From: Pseudomonas syringae
GTDB taxonomy: Bacteria; Pseudomonadota; Gammaproteobacteria; Pseudomonadales; Pseudomonadaceae
Assembly (NCBI RefSeq): GCF_001698815.1
Contig: NZ_LGSI01000068.1
Span: forward strand, 372,001-436,000
Length of the DNA stretch: 64,000 bases
Reading direction: 5' to 3'
This document shows positions 24,473 through 33,225 of the stretch, piece by piece (the first letter of the stretch is position 1; each line of letters begins with the position of its first letter). Both the position numbers and the translations under genes were made by a program. A model generated the notes under the pieces. That model searched no databases and was not told the DNA's origin. It was given only the letters and a program-made list of their open reading frames with translations.

Positions 24473-25918
24473 ATGAGTATTCCATTCCCGCAAACCGCTG
24501 AGTTTTCCGGCGCGCTCTACACGCCCAGCCGCGTAGAAGCAGAGGTGTTCGACCTTGAAATTGAAGGCGCCCTCCCCGACTCGATCCACGGGACTTTTTA
24601 TCAGGTCGCGCCAGACCCGCAATATCCACCCATGCTGGGCACCGATATATTTTTCAACGGTGACGGAATGGTCAGCGGCTTCTACTTTGCGCACGGCAAG
24701 GTATCGGTGCGACGCCGCTACGTGAAGACCGATCGCTTGCTGGCTCAGCGCCGTGAAGGTCGCTCGCTCAACGGCGTCTATCGGAACGTCTTTACCAATG
24801 ATCCGCTCGCGGCGAAGAACAACACCACCGCCAATACGACCGTGATCCCACACAATGGCGTCCTGCTTGCGCTCAAGGAAGATGCCATGCCTTGGGCGAT
24901 GGATCTCGAAACACTGGAGACCCTCGGCGAATACAACTTTGACGGGCAGATCAAGTCGGCAACCTTCACCGCCCACCCCAAGCTCGACCCGGTAACAGGA
25001 AACCTCTTGGCATTCAGCTACGAGGCCAAGGGAGACGGCACGCCTGACATGGCGTATTTCGAAATTTCGCCCGACGGCAAACTGCTGCATGAAATCTGGT
25101 TTCAGGCACCTTATGCGGCCATGGTGCATGATTTCGCGGTAACCGAACGGTATGTCGTGTTCCCGCTCATTCCGTTGACGGTGGACATCGAGCGCATGAA
25201 AAACGGGGGGCCGCACTTTCAGTGGCAACCCGATCTGCATCAGCTTTTCGCCGTTGTGCCCCGCAACGGCCTTACTGAAGACGTTCGCTGGTTCAAGGGC
25301 CCCAAGGACGGTTTCCAGGGGCATACGCTCAATGCCTTCGATGAGGGCGGCAAGATTTACCTCGACATGCCGGTCACTGGCGGGAATATCTTCTACTTCT
25401 TCCCCCAGGCGGACGGTTATGTCCCACCGCCTGAAACGCTGGCTGCAAGCCTGATGCGCTGGACCTTTGACCTGACCAGCGCACAGAACGACATTCAACC
25501 GCAGCCACTGACCGACTACCCCTGCGAGTTTCCAAGGTGTGATGACCGCTACATCGGTCGAAAGTACCAGCACGGCTTCCTGCTCGCCTTTGATCCACAG
25601 CGCCCTTACAACCCGGCGAACGGACCGCTGCCCTTTCAGTTTTTCAACCTGCTGGTACATATCAACCTGAAGACAGGAATCACCGACGCCTGGTTTCCCG
25701 GTGATAGCGGATGCTTCCAGGAACCCATTTTCATTCCGCGCTCGCCAGAGGCGGAGGAAGCAGATGGCTATGTCGTTGCCCTGCTCAATCTCATCGCACA
25801 AGCCCGTAGTGAACTCGTTGTTCTGGATTCTCGCGATATGGCGGGTGGGCCTGTCGCACGAATCAAAGTCCCGTTCCGGATGCGCATGTCGCTGCATGGC
25901 TGCTGGGTACCGAGCTGA
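24473..25918 (+). CDS. Carotenoid-cleavage-family oxygenase, isoeugenol/lignostilbene-type
   Basis: The 481-residue protein belongs to the Fe(II) seven-bladed-propeller carotenoid oxygenases. The four iron-binding histidines are visible: H168 (TAHPKLD), H219 (MVHDFAV), H284 (QGHTLNAF) and H475 (SLHGCW). The N-terminal VFDLEIEGALPDSIHGTF, the FNGDGMVSGF block and the C-terminal PFRMRMSLHGCW resemble bacterial isoeugenol monooxygenase and lignostilbene dioxygenase, which split a conjugated C=C bond of a phenylpropenoid or stilbene to an aromatic aldehyde such as vanillin. No signal peptide. An aldehyde dehydrogenase and ring-processing enzymes follow downstream, which supports an aromatic rather than carotenoid substrate. 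The exact substrate is not readable. Confidence 0.9.
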   Translation: MSIPFPQTAEFSGALYTPSRVEAEVFDLEIEGALPDSIHGTFYQVAPDPQYPPMLGTDIFFNGDGMVSGFYFAHGKVSVRRRYVKTDRLLAQRREGRSLNGVYRNVFTNDPLAAKNNTTANTTVIPHNGVLLALKEDAMPWAMDLETLETLGEYNFDGQIKSATFTAHPKLDPVTGNLLAFSYEAKGDGTPDMAYFEISPDGKLLHEIWFQAPYAAMVHDFAVTERYVVFPLIPLTVDIERMKNGGPHFQWQPDLHQLFAVVPRNGLTEDVRWFKGPKDGFQGHTLNAFDEGGKIYLDMPVTGGNIFYFFPQADGYVPPPETLAASLMRWTFDLTSAQNDIQPQPLTDYPCEFPRCDDRYIGRKYQHGFLLAFDPQRPYNPANGPLPFQFFNLLVHINLKTGITDAWFPGDSGCFQEPIFIPRSPEAEEADGYVVALLNLIAQARSELVVLDSRDMAGGPVARIKVPFRMRMSLHGCWVPS

Positions 25919-26108
25919 GCTGACGCATTCTGCATAGCAGTTGCAGGGCACAGGCTCCGTCACCTGTTACAGAGCACCACCCTTTCCCTCCTCGCAAAAT
26001 CTCGTTGTCATCCGTACACCGTACGGATGACACGCATCCTTCATTCCTCGTTTATCCCTCAGGCCAACACTTCGCAAAAACCGAATAAAAACAAATATTC
26101 CACTATAT

Positions 26109-26142
26109 AGGATTTATGTACAAATCCTGCTTTACAGGATTT
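26109..26142. promoter_or_regulatory. Candidate operator (AGGATTT palindrome plus half-site) before the FAA hydrolase gene
   Basis: AGGATTT-ATGTAC-AAATCCT at 26109-26128 is a perfect 7-6-7 palindrome. A third AGGATTT follows at 26136-26142. It lies 70 bases upstream of an operon whose second gene is an IclR-family regulator, and IclR proteins bind short palindromes, so this is probably its operator. The rest of the intergenic stretch 25919-26108 holds only a possible dyad near 26010 (TCCGTACACCGTACGGATGA). Confidence 0.6.
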
Positions 26143-26211
26143 ACCTATGAGATTAGATTTATCCTCATTGCATCCCGTGCCCAGGCACCCACTCTCTACC
26201 GAGGAGACTCC

Positions 26212-27063
26212 ATGAAACTCGCGAGTTTTGTTGTTCAAGGTCGTAGCACTTACGGTGTCGTTGAAGGCGACCAGGTTATTGACCTGGAATCGGTCAAGCC
26301 AGCCTTCGGTACCGATCTCAAGCAAGCCATCGCCAACAACCGCCTTGGCGAACTGACCAGCACCGTTCTGGAGAGCCTGCCGCGCATCCCTTTGATTGAA
26401 GTGATCTTCCTGCCCGCTATCCCCAATCCGGGCAAAGTGCTGTGCATCGGCATCAACTACGCCACTCATGTGCGCGAAACCGGCCGTGAGATGCCGACCT
26501 ATCCCATGATTTTTACCCGCTTCGCCGACAGCCAGACCGCCCACCTGCAACCCATCATTCGCCCGAAAGCCTCACACAAGCTTGATTTTGAAGGCGAGCT
26601 GGCGGTGGTGATCGGTAAAGCGGCGCGTCATGTCAAGCAAGCAGACGCGCTGGACTATGTTGCCGGATACGCCTGCTACAACGACGGCAGTGTCCGCGAC
26701 TGGCAGAAGCACACCATTCAGTTCGTGCCGGGCAAGAACTTCCCGAACACCGGCGGTTTCGGCCCCTGGATGGTGACCAGCGACGAAATCGGCGATCCGC
26801 AGGACCTGGAATTGACCACCCGCCTGAATGGTGAAGTGATGCAACACACCAGCACCAGCGACATGATTTTCGACGTGCGCAAGCTGATCGAATACTGCTC
26901 CACCTTCACCGAACTGGCCCCCGGCGACGTGATTGTCAGCGGCACCACCGGTGGCGTCGGCGCGTTCCGTGAGCCGCCGGTCTGGATGAAGCCTGGCGAT
27001 GAAGTCGAGATCGAAATTGCGCGAATCGGCATTCTGCGCAACCACATCGTTGACGAGCAGTAA
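26212..27063 (+). CDS. Fumarylacetoacetate hydrolase family protein
   Basis: A 283-residue FAH-domain enzyme. The metal site is visible as DFEGELAVVIGK (two acidic residues in E-x-E) with a downstream Asp in the YACYNDGSVRDWQ block. GKVLCIGINYATHVRE and VIVSGTTGGVGAFREPP are family hallmarks. Such enzymes hydrolyse C-C bonds of acylpyruvates or isomerise and decarboxylate ring-fission products. The start is ATG 26212, with GAGGAG 6 bases upstream; an in-frame ATG at 26116 falls inside the palindrome. First gene of an operon with IclR, a hydroxylase, a ring-cleavage dioxygenase and ALDH, so it should act last on the opened ring. Confidence 0.92.
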   Translation: MKLASFVVQGRSTYGVVEGDQVIDLESVKPAFGTDLKQAIANNRLGELTSTVLESLPRIPLIEVIFLPAIPNPGKVLCIGINYATHVRETGREMPTYPMIFTRFADSQTAHLQPIIRPKASHKLDFEGELAVVIGKAARHVKQADALDYVAGYACYNDGSVRDWQKHTIQFVPGKNFPNTGGFGPWMVTSDEIGDPQDLELTTRLNGEVMQHTSTSDMIFDVRKLIEYCSTFTELAPGDVIVSGTTGGVGAFREPPVWMKPGDEVEIEIARIGILRNHIVDEQ

Positions 27064-27066
27064 GGC

Positions 27067-27888
27067 ATGGACAAACCAACCCCATCGGAACAACTGCCAG
27101 AGCAGGATGCCGACTCCAAAGGCTCAAGCCTGGAGCGCATGCTGCGCGTACTCGACCTGTTCACCGAGGAAAACCCCATCTGGGCCGTCGATGACATGGG
27201 CGGTGCACTGGGCTTTACCCGTTCGACTATCTACCGTTATGTGCGCGAGCTGGCCGAGGCGAATTTGCTATTCCAGGTTGAAGCCGGGCGTTACGCGCTG
27301 GGTGCCCGGATCATTACCTGGGACCGTCAGTTGCGGCTGAGCGACCCCCTCGTGCGCGCCGCGCAATCGCTGGAGCCGAGCTTCCCACGGTGGAGCGAGC
27401 AGCAAGTCTGGCTGATCTGCCGGCTGTTCAAGAACCAGGTCGTCTGTATTCATCAGCACGGCGACTTGTTCAGTGAAGTCAGCTATTCCCGTGGTTCACC
27501 CAGACCCTTGTTCCTGGGTGCGACGTCCAAGGCGATCCTCGCCAACATGACCTCCCGGCAACACAGTCAGCTATTTCTGGATAACCCCGACGAGGTGCGC
27601 GCCAGCAACCTTGGCCAGACCTGGGACCAGTTTCGCCGTTCGCTGCAGCAACTACGACGCCAGGGTTATGTGGCCACCGCAGGTGAGGTTGACGGTGGCG
27701 TCTATGGCCTCGCTGCACCGATCTTCGACGGCGATGGCAAGGTCGTCGGCAGCATCAGCTGCGTACGACCTGTTCGAGAACGTGACAGTGCTCAGGAAAA
27801 GGAACAAGGACAGCAGATCCTCGCCCTGGCGCAGAAGCTGTCGCAGCTCATGGCCACGCTCGCCAACGGTTCCAGGCAACTGGTCTGA
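27067..27888 (+). CDS. IclR-family transcriptional regulator
   Basis: A 273-residue protein with an N-terminal winged helix (residues about 25-90: LERMLRVLDLFTEENPIW, FTRSTIYRYVRELAEANLL) and a C-terminal IclR ligand domain (SRGSPRPLFLGATSKAILA, GYVATAGEVDGGVYGLAAPI, GSISCVRP). It starts 3 bases after the FAA hydrolase stop and is in the same operon as its likely targets. It probably responds to a pathway aromatic acid, binding the palindrome at 26109-26128. Confidence 0.92.
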   Translation: MDKPTPSEQLPEQDADSKGSSLERMLRVLDLFTEENPIWAVDDMGGALGFTRSTIYRYVRELAEANLLFQVEAGRYALGARIITWDRQLRLSDPLVRAAQSLEPSFPRWSEQQVWLICRLFKNQVVCIHQHGDLFSEVSYSRGSPRPLFLGATSKAILANMTSRQHSQLFLDNPDEVRASNLGQTWDQFRRSLQQLRRQGYVATAGEVDGGVYGLAAPIFDGDGKVVGSISCVRPVRERDSAQEKEQGQQILALAQKLSQLMATLANGSRQLV

Positions 27889-27909
27889 GCCATCCAGAAG
27901 GGAATAACA

Positions 27910-29556
27910 ATGACAACCCTCACAAATTTCACCACCCAGGTACTGATCATCGGTGCCGGACCTACCGGACTGACCCTGGCCAACCTGCTTGGCCAGGCCG
28001 CTGTGGACACCTGGATCATTGATCGCAAGCCGGGCACTGTGACCGAACCACGGGCCGTTTCGATTGATGACGAATCCTTGCGCACCATGCAGGCCGTGGG
28101 CCTGAATGAAGTCGTGTTGCGTGACGTAGTGCGCGGCTACGGCGTGCATTACTTCACCCGCCCCGGCGGCCGTTGCTTCGGCAAAGTCGAACCTACTGGC
28201 AAGTTGTATGGATTCCCCAAGCGCAATGCCTTTCGCCAACCCCTTTTCGAGAACACCCTGAAGACCGGCCTCGAACGCTTTGCCAGTGTCAAGGCACGGT
28301 TCAGCCATGAGCTGCTGGAGTTCAGCCAGGATCAGCACGGCGTGTGCGCACTGATTCGTGACGCCGATGGCGAATTGATAGAAGTCACCGCAGGCTACCT
28401 GATCGCCTGCGACGGCGGTCGTAGCCCGGTGCGCAAGCAACTCGGGATCAAGATGGTTGGCTCAAGCTTTTCTTCGCGCTGGCTGGTGGTCGATACCGAT
28501 CAAGATGACGACCCATTCTGGCAAACACGCGTGTATTGCGATGCGCGTCGCCCCGTCGTTGAAGTACCTGGCCCCCACCGTACCCGCCGATTCGAGTTTC
28601 TCCTCAAGCCGGATGAAACCGATGAGCAAGTGCTCAGCGAAACCCGCTTGCAGGCGTTACTTCGTCCATTCAAGGGTGACGCCCCGGTTTCCATCGTGCG
28701 CAAGACTGTTTACACCTTCCACGCCAGGGTCGCCGAGCGATGGCAGGTGGACCGCGTGTTTCTCGCCGGCGATGCCGCGCATCTGACCCCGCCCTATGCA
28801 GGACAAGGCATGAACAGCGGTATTCGCGACGCCCATAACCTGGGTTGGAAGCTGATCAGCGTGCTGAAAGGGAAAATGACCGAAGCCGCCTTGCAGTCTT
28901 ACGAAAGCGAGCGGCGCGATCACGCATGGGCATTGATCAAGCTGGCTTTGAACCTCGGTGTGGTCATGGCCCCGGCAACCATCCTGCGCGCAAATGTGAT
29001 AAGCGCTGCATTCGCCCTGGTCGGCCTGTTGCCGCCGTTGCGGGACTATTTCCTGCAAATGCGTTTCAAACCTAAACCTCGATTCACTAAAGGGTTGGTA
29101 CTGACCGAGGGCAACGCTGGAAAACTGTCCTGTGGGCAGATGTTTCCCCAACCAATGCTCACCGATGCCCATGGGCAGGAACGCCTGCTCGACGACGTCA
29201 TCGGCGCCGGCTTCGCCTTGATTCAATACGGCGACCCCACCGGGCAACGTATCGATGAACTCAAGCACGACTTCTGGAACCATCTTGACGCCAAACGCAT
29301 CCTGATCTTTGCCGAAGACGCCAAGCCCATGCCTTCGATTCCTGGTTGCATGGCGCTACAGGACCGTGAAGGTTTACTCAAAGGAATACTGGGCGATTCA
29401 GACAAGTTTTTGCTGCTGCGCCCTGATCGTTACATCGCCGCCATCTTCGACAAGGCCGCAGAAGCCAAGGCAGCTGAATCCTTGCAGTTGCTGTTCGGCA
29501 TCGCCATGGCGAAAAACAGCGAAATCGAGTCAGGCATCGCTCCCGTCTTTCACTGA
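27910..29556 (+). CDS. FAD-dependent aromatic monooxygenase (MhpA/PheA-type hydroxylase)
   Basis: A 548-residue group A flavoprotein hydroxylase. The first FAD motif IIGAGPTGLTLANLLG lies at residues 14-29, the DG motif in ACDGGRSPVRKQLG, and the second FAD motif FLAGDAAHLTPPYAGQGMN near residue 284. The length and C-terminal thioredoxin-like extension are like 3-(3-hydroxyphenyl)propionate hydroxylase MhpA and phenol-type hydroxylases, which use NAD(P)H and O2 to add an ortho hydroxyl. AATAACAA (27903-27910) overlaps the start and fits an Hfq/Crc motif. The next gene is a ring-cleavage dioxygenase, which makes a catecholic product likely. Confidence 0.9.
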   Translation: MTTLTNFTTQVLIIGAGPTGLTLANLLGQAAVDTWIIDRKPGTVTEPRAVSIDDESLRTMQAVGLNEVVLRDVVRGYGVHYFTRPGGRCFGKVEPTGKLYGFPKRNAFRQPLFENTLKTGLERFASVKARFSHELLEFSQDQHGVCALIRDADGELIEVTAGYLIACDGGRSPVRKQLGIKMVGSSFSSRWLVVDTDQDDDPFWQTRVYCDARRPVVEVPGPHRTRRFEFLLKPDETDEQVLSETRLQALLRPFKGDAPVSIVRKTVYTFHARVAERWQVDRVFLAGDAAHLTPPYAGQGMNSGIRDAHNLGWKLISVLKGKMTEAALQSYESERRDHAWALIKLALNLGVVMAPATILRANVISAAFALVGLLPPLRDYFLQMRFKPKPRFTKGLVLTEGNAGKLSCGQMFPQPMLTDAHGQERLLDDVIGAGFALIQYGDPTGQRIDELKHDFWNHLDAKRILIFAEDAKPMPSIPGCMALQDREGLLKGILGDSDKFLLLRPDRYIAAIFDKAAEAKAAESLQLLFGIAMAKNSEIESGIAPVFH

Positions 29557-29580
29557 ACCTTTCAAGCCACCGAGGTGTTT

Positions 29581-30429
29581 ATGCAAGCACTCCAGAGCTC
29601 CACACCCGCACGCCTGTGCTACCTGCACCTGGCGAGCAAAGAACCGCAACGGCAAATCGATTTCTATCGGCGGATGCTGGATATGGACGGCCTCGCGCAG
29701 GCCGATGACAGCTGGATGCTCAGAGGCCCGCAACGCGCGATGCTCATCTCTCCTGCCGACCATAATGGTCTGCTCGCAGCGGCCTTTGACCTGGGTAATC
29801 AGGCTCGACTGGCAGAGCTGCGCCTGCGCCTGCTGGAGAACAGCTGTGCCGTCGAAGATGTCGACTCGCCGTTGCTCGAACCGGGTGCCTTTCTGATTCG
29901 TGACCCTCAGGGCCGGCAAACGATATTTGGTGTATCTCGCGCCGATGACCGTGCAGACCGGCCAGGCATGCCCGGTCGCCTGCAGCACGTGGTATTCCAA
30001 ACCACTGAACTGGAAGCCATGATCGATTTCTACGTCAACACGGTGGGTTTTTCCATCTCGGACAATGTCGTCGATCACCAGAACGGCCAGCTCATGACGT
30101 GTTTTCTTCGCTCGGACGATGAGCACCATACCCTGGCGTTTTTTCGCGGTTCGAAAAACGAATGGGATCACCATTGTTACGAAACCAACGAATGGAACGA
30201 CATCCGTGACTGGGGTGATCGCTTCGCCAAGGAACGTATCACCATTTTCTTCGGCCCCGGACGACATGGGCCAGGCAACAATCTTTTCTTCATGGTGGTC
30301 GATGCCGATCGCAACCGCCTCGAACTCTCGGCTGAACTGGAAGTGACCGATGCCTCCCGCCAACCCGGTGTCTGGCCGCAGGAGGAACACACGCTCAATT
30401 CCTGGGGGCGAGCCTGGATCAGGACGTGA
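29581..30429 (+). CDS. VOC-superfamily extradiol-type ring-cleavage dioxygenase
   Basis: A 282-residue protein with two vicinal-oxygen-chelate modules (about 12-120 and 140-270). The C-terminal module keeps a candidate metal triad: His in GRLQHVVFQTTELE, His in EWDHHCYETNEWND, and Glu in NRLELSAELE. The first module lacks such ligands, the usual arrangement for two-domain extradiol dioxygenases. Shorter N-terminal conservation means that a glyoxalase-like role cannot be excluded. The start is ATG 29581, preceded by GAGGTG; an ATG two codons earlier is possible. It follows the hydroxylase gene by 24 bases. Confidence 0.85.
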   Translation: MQALQSSTPARLCYLHLASKEPQRQIDFYRRMLDMDGLAQADDSWMLRGPQRAMLISPADHNGLLAAAFDLGNQARLAELRLRLLENSCAVEDVDSPLLEPGAFLIRDPQGRQTIFGVSRADDRADRPGMPGRLQHVVFQTTELEAMIDFYVNTVGFSISDNVVDHQNGQLMTCFLRSDDEHHTLAFFRGSKNEWDHHCYETNEWNDIRDWGDRFAKERITIFFGPGRHGPGNNLFFMVVDADRNRLELSAELEVTDASRQPGVWPQEEHTLNSWGRAWIRT

Positions 30430-30503
30430 ACGTATCTAAATACAGGGCTTCGCATCTTCAACTTCCTTAACCGACGCGGCCACCGGCCTCCCAAGGTAAG
30501 ACT

Positions 30504-31982
30504 ATGACGACTCAACATTTTGCCCCCTACGTCATCAATGGCGACCAATACATCAATGGCGCCTGGCGTACAGGTCGCTCGGCACGACGTCTGGATGACC
30601 GCAACCCCTTCAATGGCGAACAACTGCTGGAAATGCCCCTGGCCTCGATTGCCGATCTCGATGACGCCTACCAGGCTGCACATCGTGCACAAGCGGCGTG
30701 GGCGCAACTGCATCCAACACAGCGCAGCGCACAACTGGAAAAACTGGCGCACGTCATCCAGAACCGCAGTGACGAAATCATCGACTGGCTGATTCGTGAG
30801 TCCGGCAGCACCCGTATCAAGGCGAACATGGAATGGCAATTCACGCTGAACCTTGTTCGTGAATGCGCAACATTGCCGATGCAGGTTGAAGGTCGAATCC
30901 TGACGAGCTACAAGCCCGGCGAACAAAGTTTTGTCTTCCGTGAACCTTTGGGTGTGGTGGGCGTTATCAGCCCGTGGAACTTCCCTCTGTATCTGAGTAT
31001 GCGTTCGGTGGTACCGGCGCTCGCTCTTGGCAACACGATCGTGCTCAAGCCCGCCAGCGATACGGCGGTGACCGGTGGTCTTCTGATTGCCCACTTGTTC
31101 GAAGAAGCCGGTTTTCCGAAGGGTTCGCTCAATGTCGTGGTAGGTGCAGGTTCGGAGATTGGCGATGCCTTCGTCGAACACCCGGTACCGAGCCTGATTT
31201 CATTCACCGGTTCAACCGATGTGGGACGTAATGTCGGGCGGATCGCCACGGGCGGCAAACACATCAAACGTGTCGCTCTGGAGCTGGGCGGCAACGCTCC
31301 GCTGGTCGTCCTGGATGACGCGGATGTTGAAATAGCGGCACACGCTGCGGTGGTCGGGCGCTTCCTGCATCAAGGCCAGATCTGCATGAGCGTCAACCGG
31401 GTGATCGTCGACCGCTCGCTTTATGCCGACTTCGCGGCGCTGGTCGTGGAACGAGTACGCAATCTCAAGACCGGCGACCCAGCCAATGCAGATACTGTGA
31501 TTGGACCGGTGGTCAATCAGAGCCAGCTCGACGGTCTGCTGCGTAAAATCGAAGCAGCCGGGGCCGCCGGCCTCAAGCGCCTTTGTGGGGGGGCCGCTTC
31601 CGGGCTCGTATTGCCTGCCCATGTATTTGGTGAAGTGGGGGCCGATCAGGAACTCGCGCGGGATGAGACGTTCGGCCCCCTGTTGCCGCTGCTGATCGCA
31701 GAAAACGAAGCTCATGCCCTGGAATTGGCTAACGCCAGCGAGTATGGCCTGTCCAGCGCGGTGTTTACCCGGGACATGGCCCGCGGCCTGAACTTTGCTC
31801 GTGGCATAGTGGCCGGAATGACTCATATCAATGACATCACCGTCGATGATCAGCCCAATGCGCCCTTCGGTGGCGAAAAGAATTCTGGACTGGGGCGCTT
31901 CAACGGCCACTATGCTCTGGATGAGTTCACCCGTGCCCATTGGGTCACCTGGCAGCCCGGTGGTCATAACTACCCATTCTGA
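30504..31982 (+). CDS. Aldehyde dehydrogenase (benzaldehyde/vanillin-type)
   Basis: A 492-residue NAD(P)-dependent ALDH. The Asn/Lys region is VVGVISPWNFPLYL, the general base Glu lies in LELGGNAPLVV, and the nucleophile Cys in GQICMSVNRVI. The C-terminal PFGGEKNSGLGRFNG is as in benzaldehyde, vanillin and coniferyl-aldehyde dehydrogenases. In this operon it would oxidise the aromatic aldehyde made by the carotenoid-type oxygenase to the acid. The gene is followed by a terminator. No frameshift. Confidence 0.93.
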   Translation: MTTQHFAPYVINGDQYINGAWRTGRSARRLDDRNPFNGEQLLEMPLASIADLDDAYQAAHRAQAAWAQLHPTQRSAQLEKLAHVIQNRSDEIIDWLIRESGSTRIKANMEWQFTLNLVRECATLPMQVEGRILTSYKPGEQSFVFREPLGVVGVISPWNFPLYLSMRSVVPALALGNTIVLKPASDTAVTGGLLIAHLFEEAGFPKGSLNVVVGAGSEIGDAFVEHPVPSLISFTGSTDVGRNVGRIATGGKHIKRVALELGGNAPLVVLDDADVEIAAHAAVVGRFLHQGQICMSVNRVIVDRSLYADFAALVVERVRNLKTGDPANADTVIGPVVNQSQLDGLLRKIEAAGAAGLKRLCGGAASGLVLPAHVFGEVGADQELARDETFGPLLPLLIAENEAHALELANASEYGLSSAVFTRDMARGLNFARGIVAGMTHINDITVDDQPNAPFGGEKNSGLGRFNGHYALDEFTRAHWVTWQPGGHNYPF

Positions 31983-32008
31983 TTATCCGCCAGTACTGAT
32001 CCGACCAG

Positions 32009-32041
32009 GATTGGGCATGTGTTGACACCCTTCGCCCAATC
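32009..32041 (+). terminator. Terminator after the aldehyde dehydrogenase gene
   Basis: GATTGGGC at 32009-32016 pairs with GCCCAATC at 32034-32041, with a 17-base loop. No T tract follows directly, but the position after the last gene of the operon suits a terminator. Confidence 0.5.
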
Positions 32042-32070
32042 ACCAAAAAAATAAGAAAGAGAGGCGAAAA

Positions 32071-33081
32071 ATGAATAATTTAGCCTGTGTGTCTACCGAT
32101 CAGGTTGTTTACTCCGATCGGCTGATGAAGTGGAAAGAGTTCATGAGTGACCATCTGGGGCGCACGCCGGACTATATAAAGCGCCTGGAGTCGACCCTTA
32201 TCGAGCCATTGCATAACAGCAAATTTCAGGGGCGACTGGAGTATGGAGACCTGGGTCAGCTGCGTTTCTGTCGAATGACCGCCACTGCCCATCGTTATTC
32301 ACGCCATCTGAGCAAAGCCATCGACTCGCTCGACACCCCACGCATGTTGATACTGCAGATTGCTGGCGTCAGTCATTTCGAGCAGGATCAACAAAGCAGC
32401 GCATTGGCGCCTGACGAAATGCTGATGGTCGACTGCGGCAAACCGTTCAGCGTTACCAGCACCCAAGGCTGCGAGCATTTCATCCTCCTGCTCCAGGGAA
32501 CGCCCGAACCGTCTTCGCAAACAGGCGATATGCATATCAATGGTCGCAACGGGCTGGGCCGCATGCTGATGCATCTGATCAGTGATGCCTACAACCAGTA
32601 TCCCTTGCTCAACAACAACTCGGCCGGATTGATCGGCGGCAGCATCTCGGCGCTTCTGGATAACGCGCTGAGGAATAAACAGGAAGAAAAACAACTCGAA
32701 CACGACTTCCGTTTCTTCAAGCAGAACCGCCTCAAGGCCTATATCGAGCGCCACCTGGCCGACCGCGACCTGACCATCGACCGCATCGCCAACGCCGAAC
32801 AGTGCTCGGTGCGCAGCTTGCACCGAGCGTTCCAGGATGAGTTGGGTTGCAGCGTCAGCGAATACATCTGGCAGCGACGGTTGTCGCGGTGTGCCGAAGA
32901 CCTGCGCAGCCGGGAACATGCCCATCGCTCGCTCACCGAGATCGCTTATGCCTGGGGCTATGGCAGCAGTTCTCACTTCAGCAGGCATTTCAAATCGACG
33001 TACGGCATGTCGCCTCGACTGTTCCGTGATACCGCGAGCGACATCAGAGTGAAATCGCCCGGAACCACGCTCACCCATTAG
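32071..33081 (+). CDS. AraC-family regulator with AraC-binding-like domain
   Basis: A 336-residue protein. The N-terminal two thirds (about 40-210) is the AraC_binding_2-type domain (LGQLRFCRMTATAHRYSRH, DEMLMVDCGKPFSVTSTQG) found in XylS/FeaR-type regulators of aromatic catabolism. The C-terminal AraC domain (from about 225) has AYIERHLADRDLTIDRIA and AYAWGYGSSSHFSRHFKS. GAGAGGCG precedes ATG 32071. It comes right after the aromatic operon, so it may activate that operon or the upstream oxygenase genes, alongside IclR. Inference from position. Confidence 0.9.
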   Translation: MNNLACVSTDQVVYSDRLMKWKEFMSDHLGRTPDYIKRLESTLIEPLHNSKFQGRLEYGDLGQLRFCRMTATAHRYSRHLSKAIDSLDTPRMLILQIAGVSHFEQDQQSSALAPDEMLMVDCGKPFSVTSTQGCEHFILLLQGTPEPSSQTGDMHINGRNGLGRMLMHLISDAYNQYPLLNNNSAGLIGGSISALLDNALRNKQEEKQLEHDFRFFKQNRLKAYIERHLADRDLTIDRIANAEQCSVRSLHRAFQDELGCSVSEYIWQRRLSRCAEDLRSREHAHRSLTEIAYAWGYGSSSHFSRHFKSTYGMSPRLFRDTASDIRVKSPGTTLTH

Positions 33082-33225
33082 CCGAACAGGCGCGGTTTGT
33101 CGTGTATAGTCCTTGTCAGGTCTGAAATTATTTCCTACGAGTGATCAGGATCAACAAGGATCTCAAATCGTAACCGCGTCGATACCCGCAAGCCTTCAGT
33201 AGTGGGACAATGCAGGGAGCACGCC

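Noticed and set aside
24323..25963. A 546-codon open frame antisense to the carotenoid-type oxygenase gene
   Set aside because: It mirrors the codon positions of the real gene in GC-rich DNA, has no recognisable domain, and spans the end of the MFS gene.
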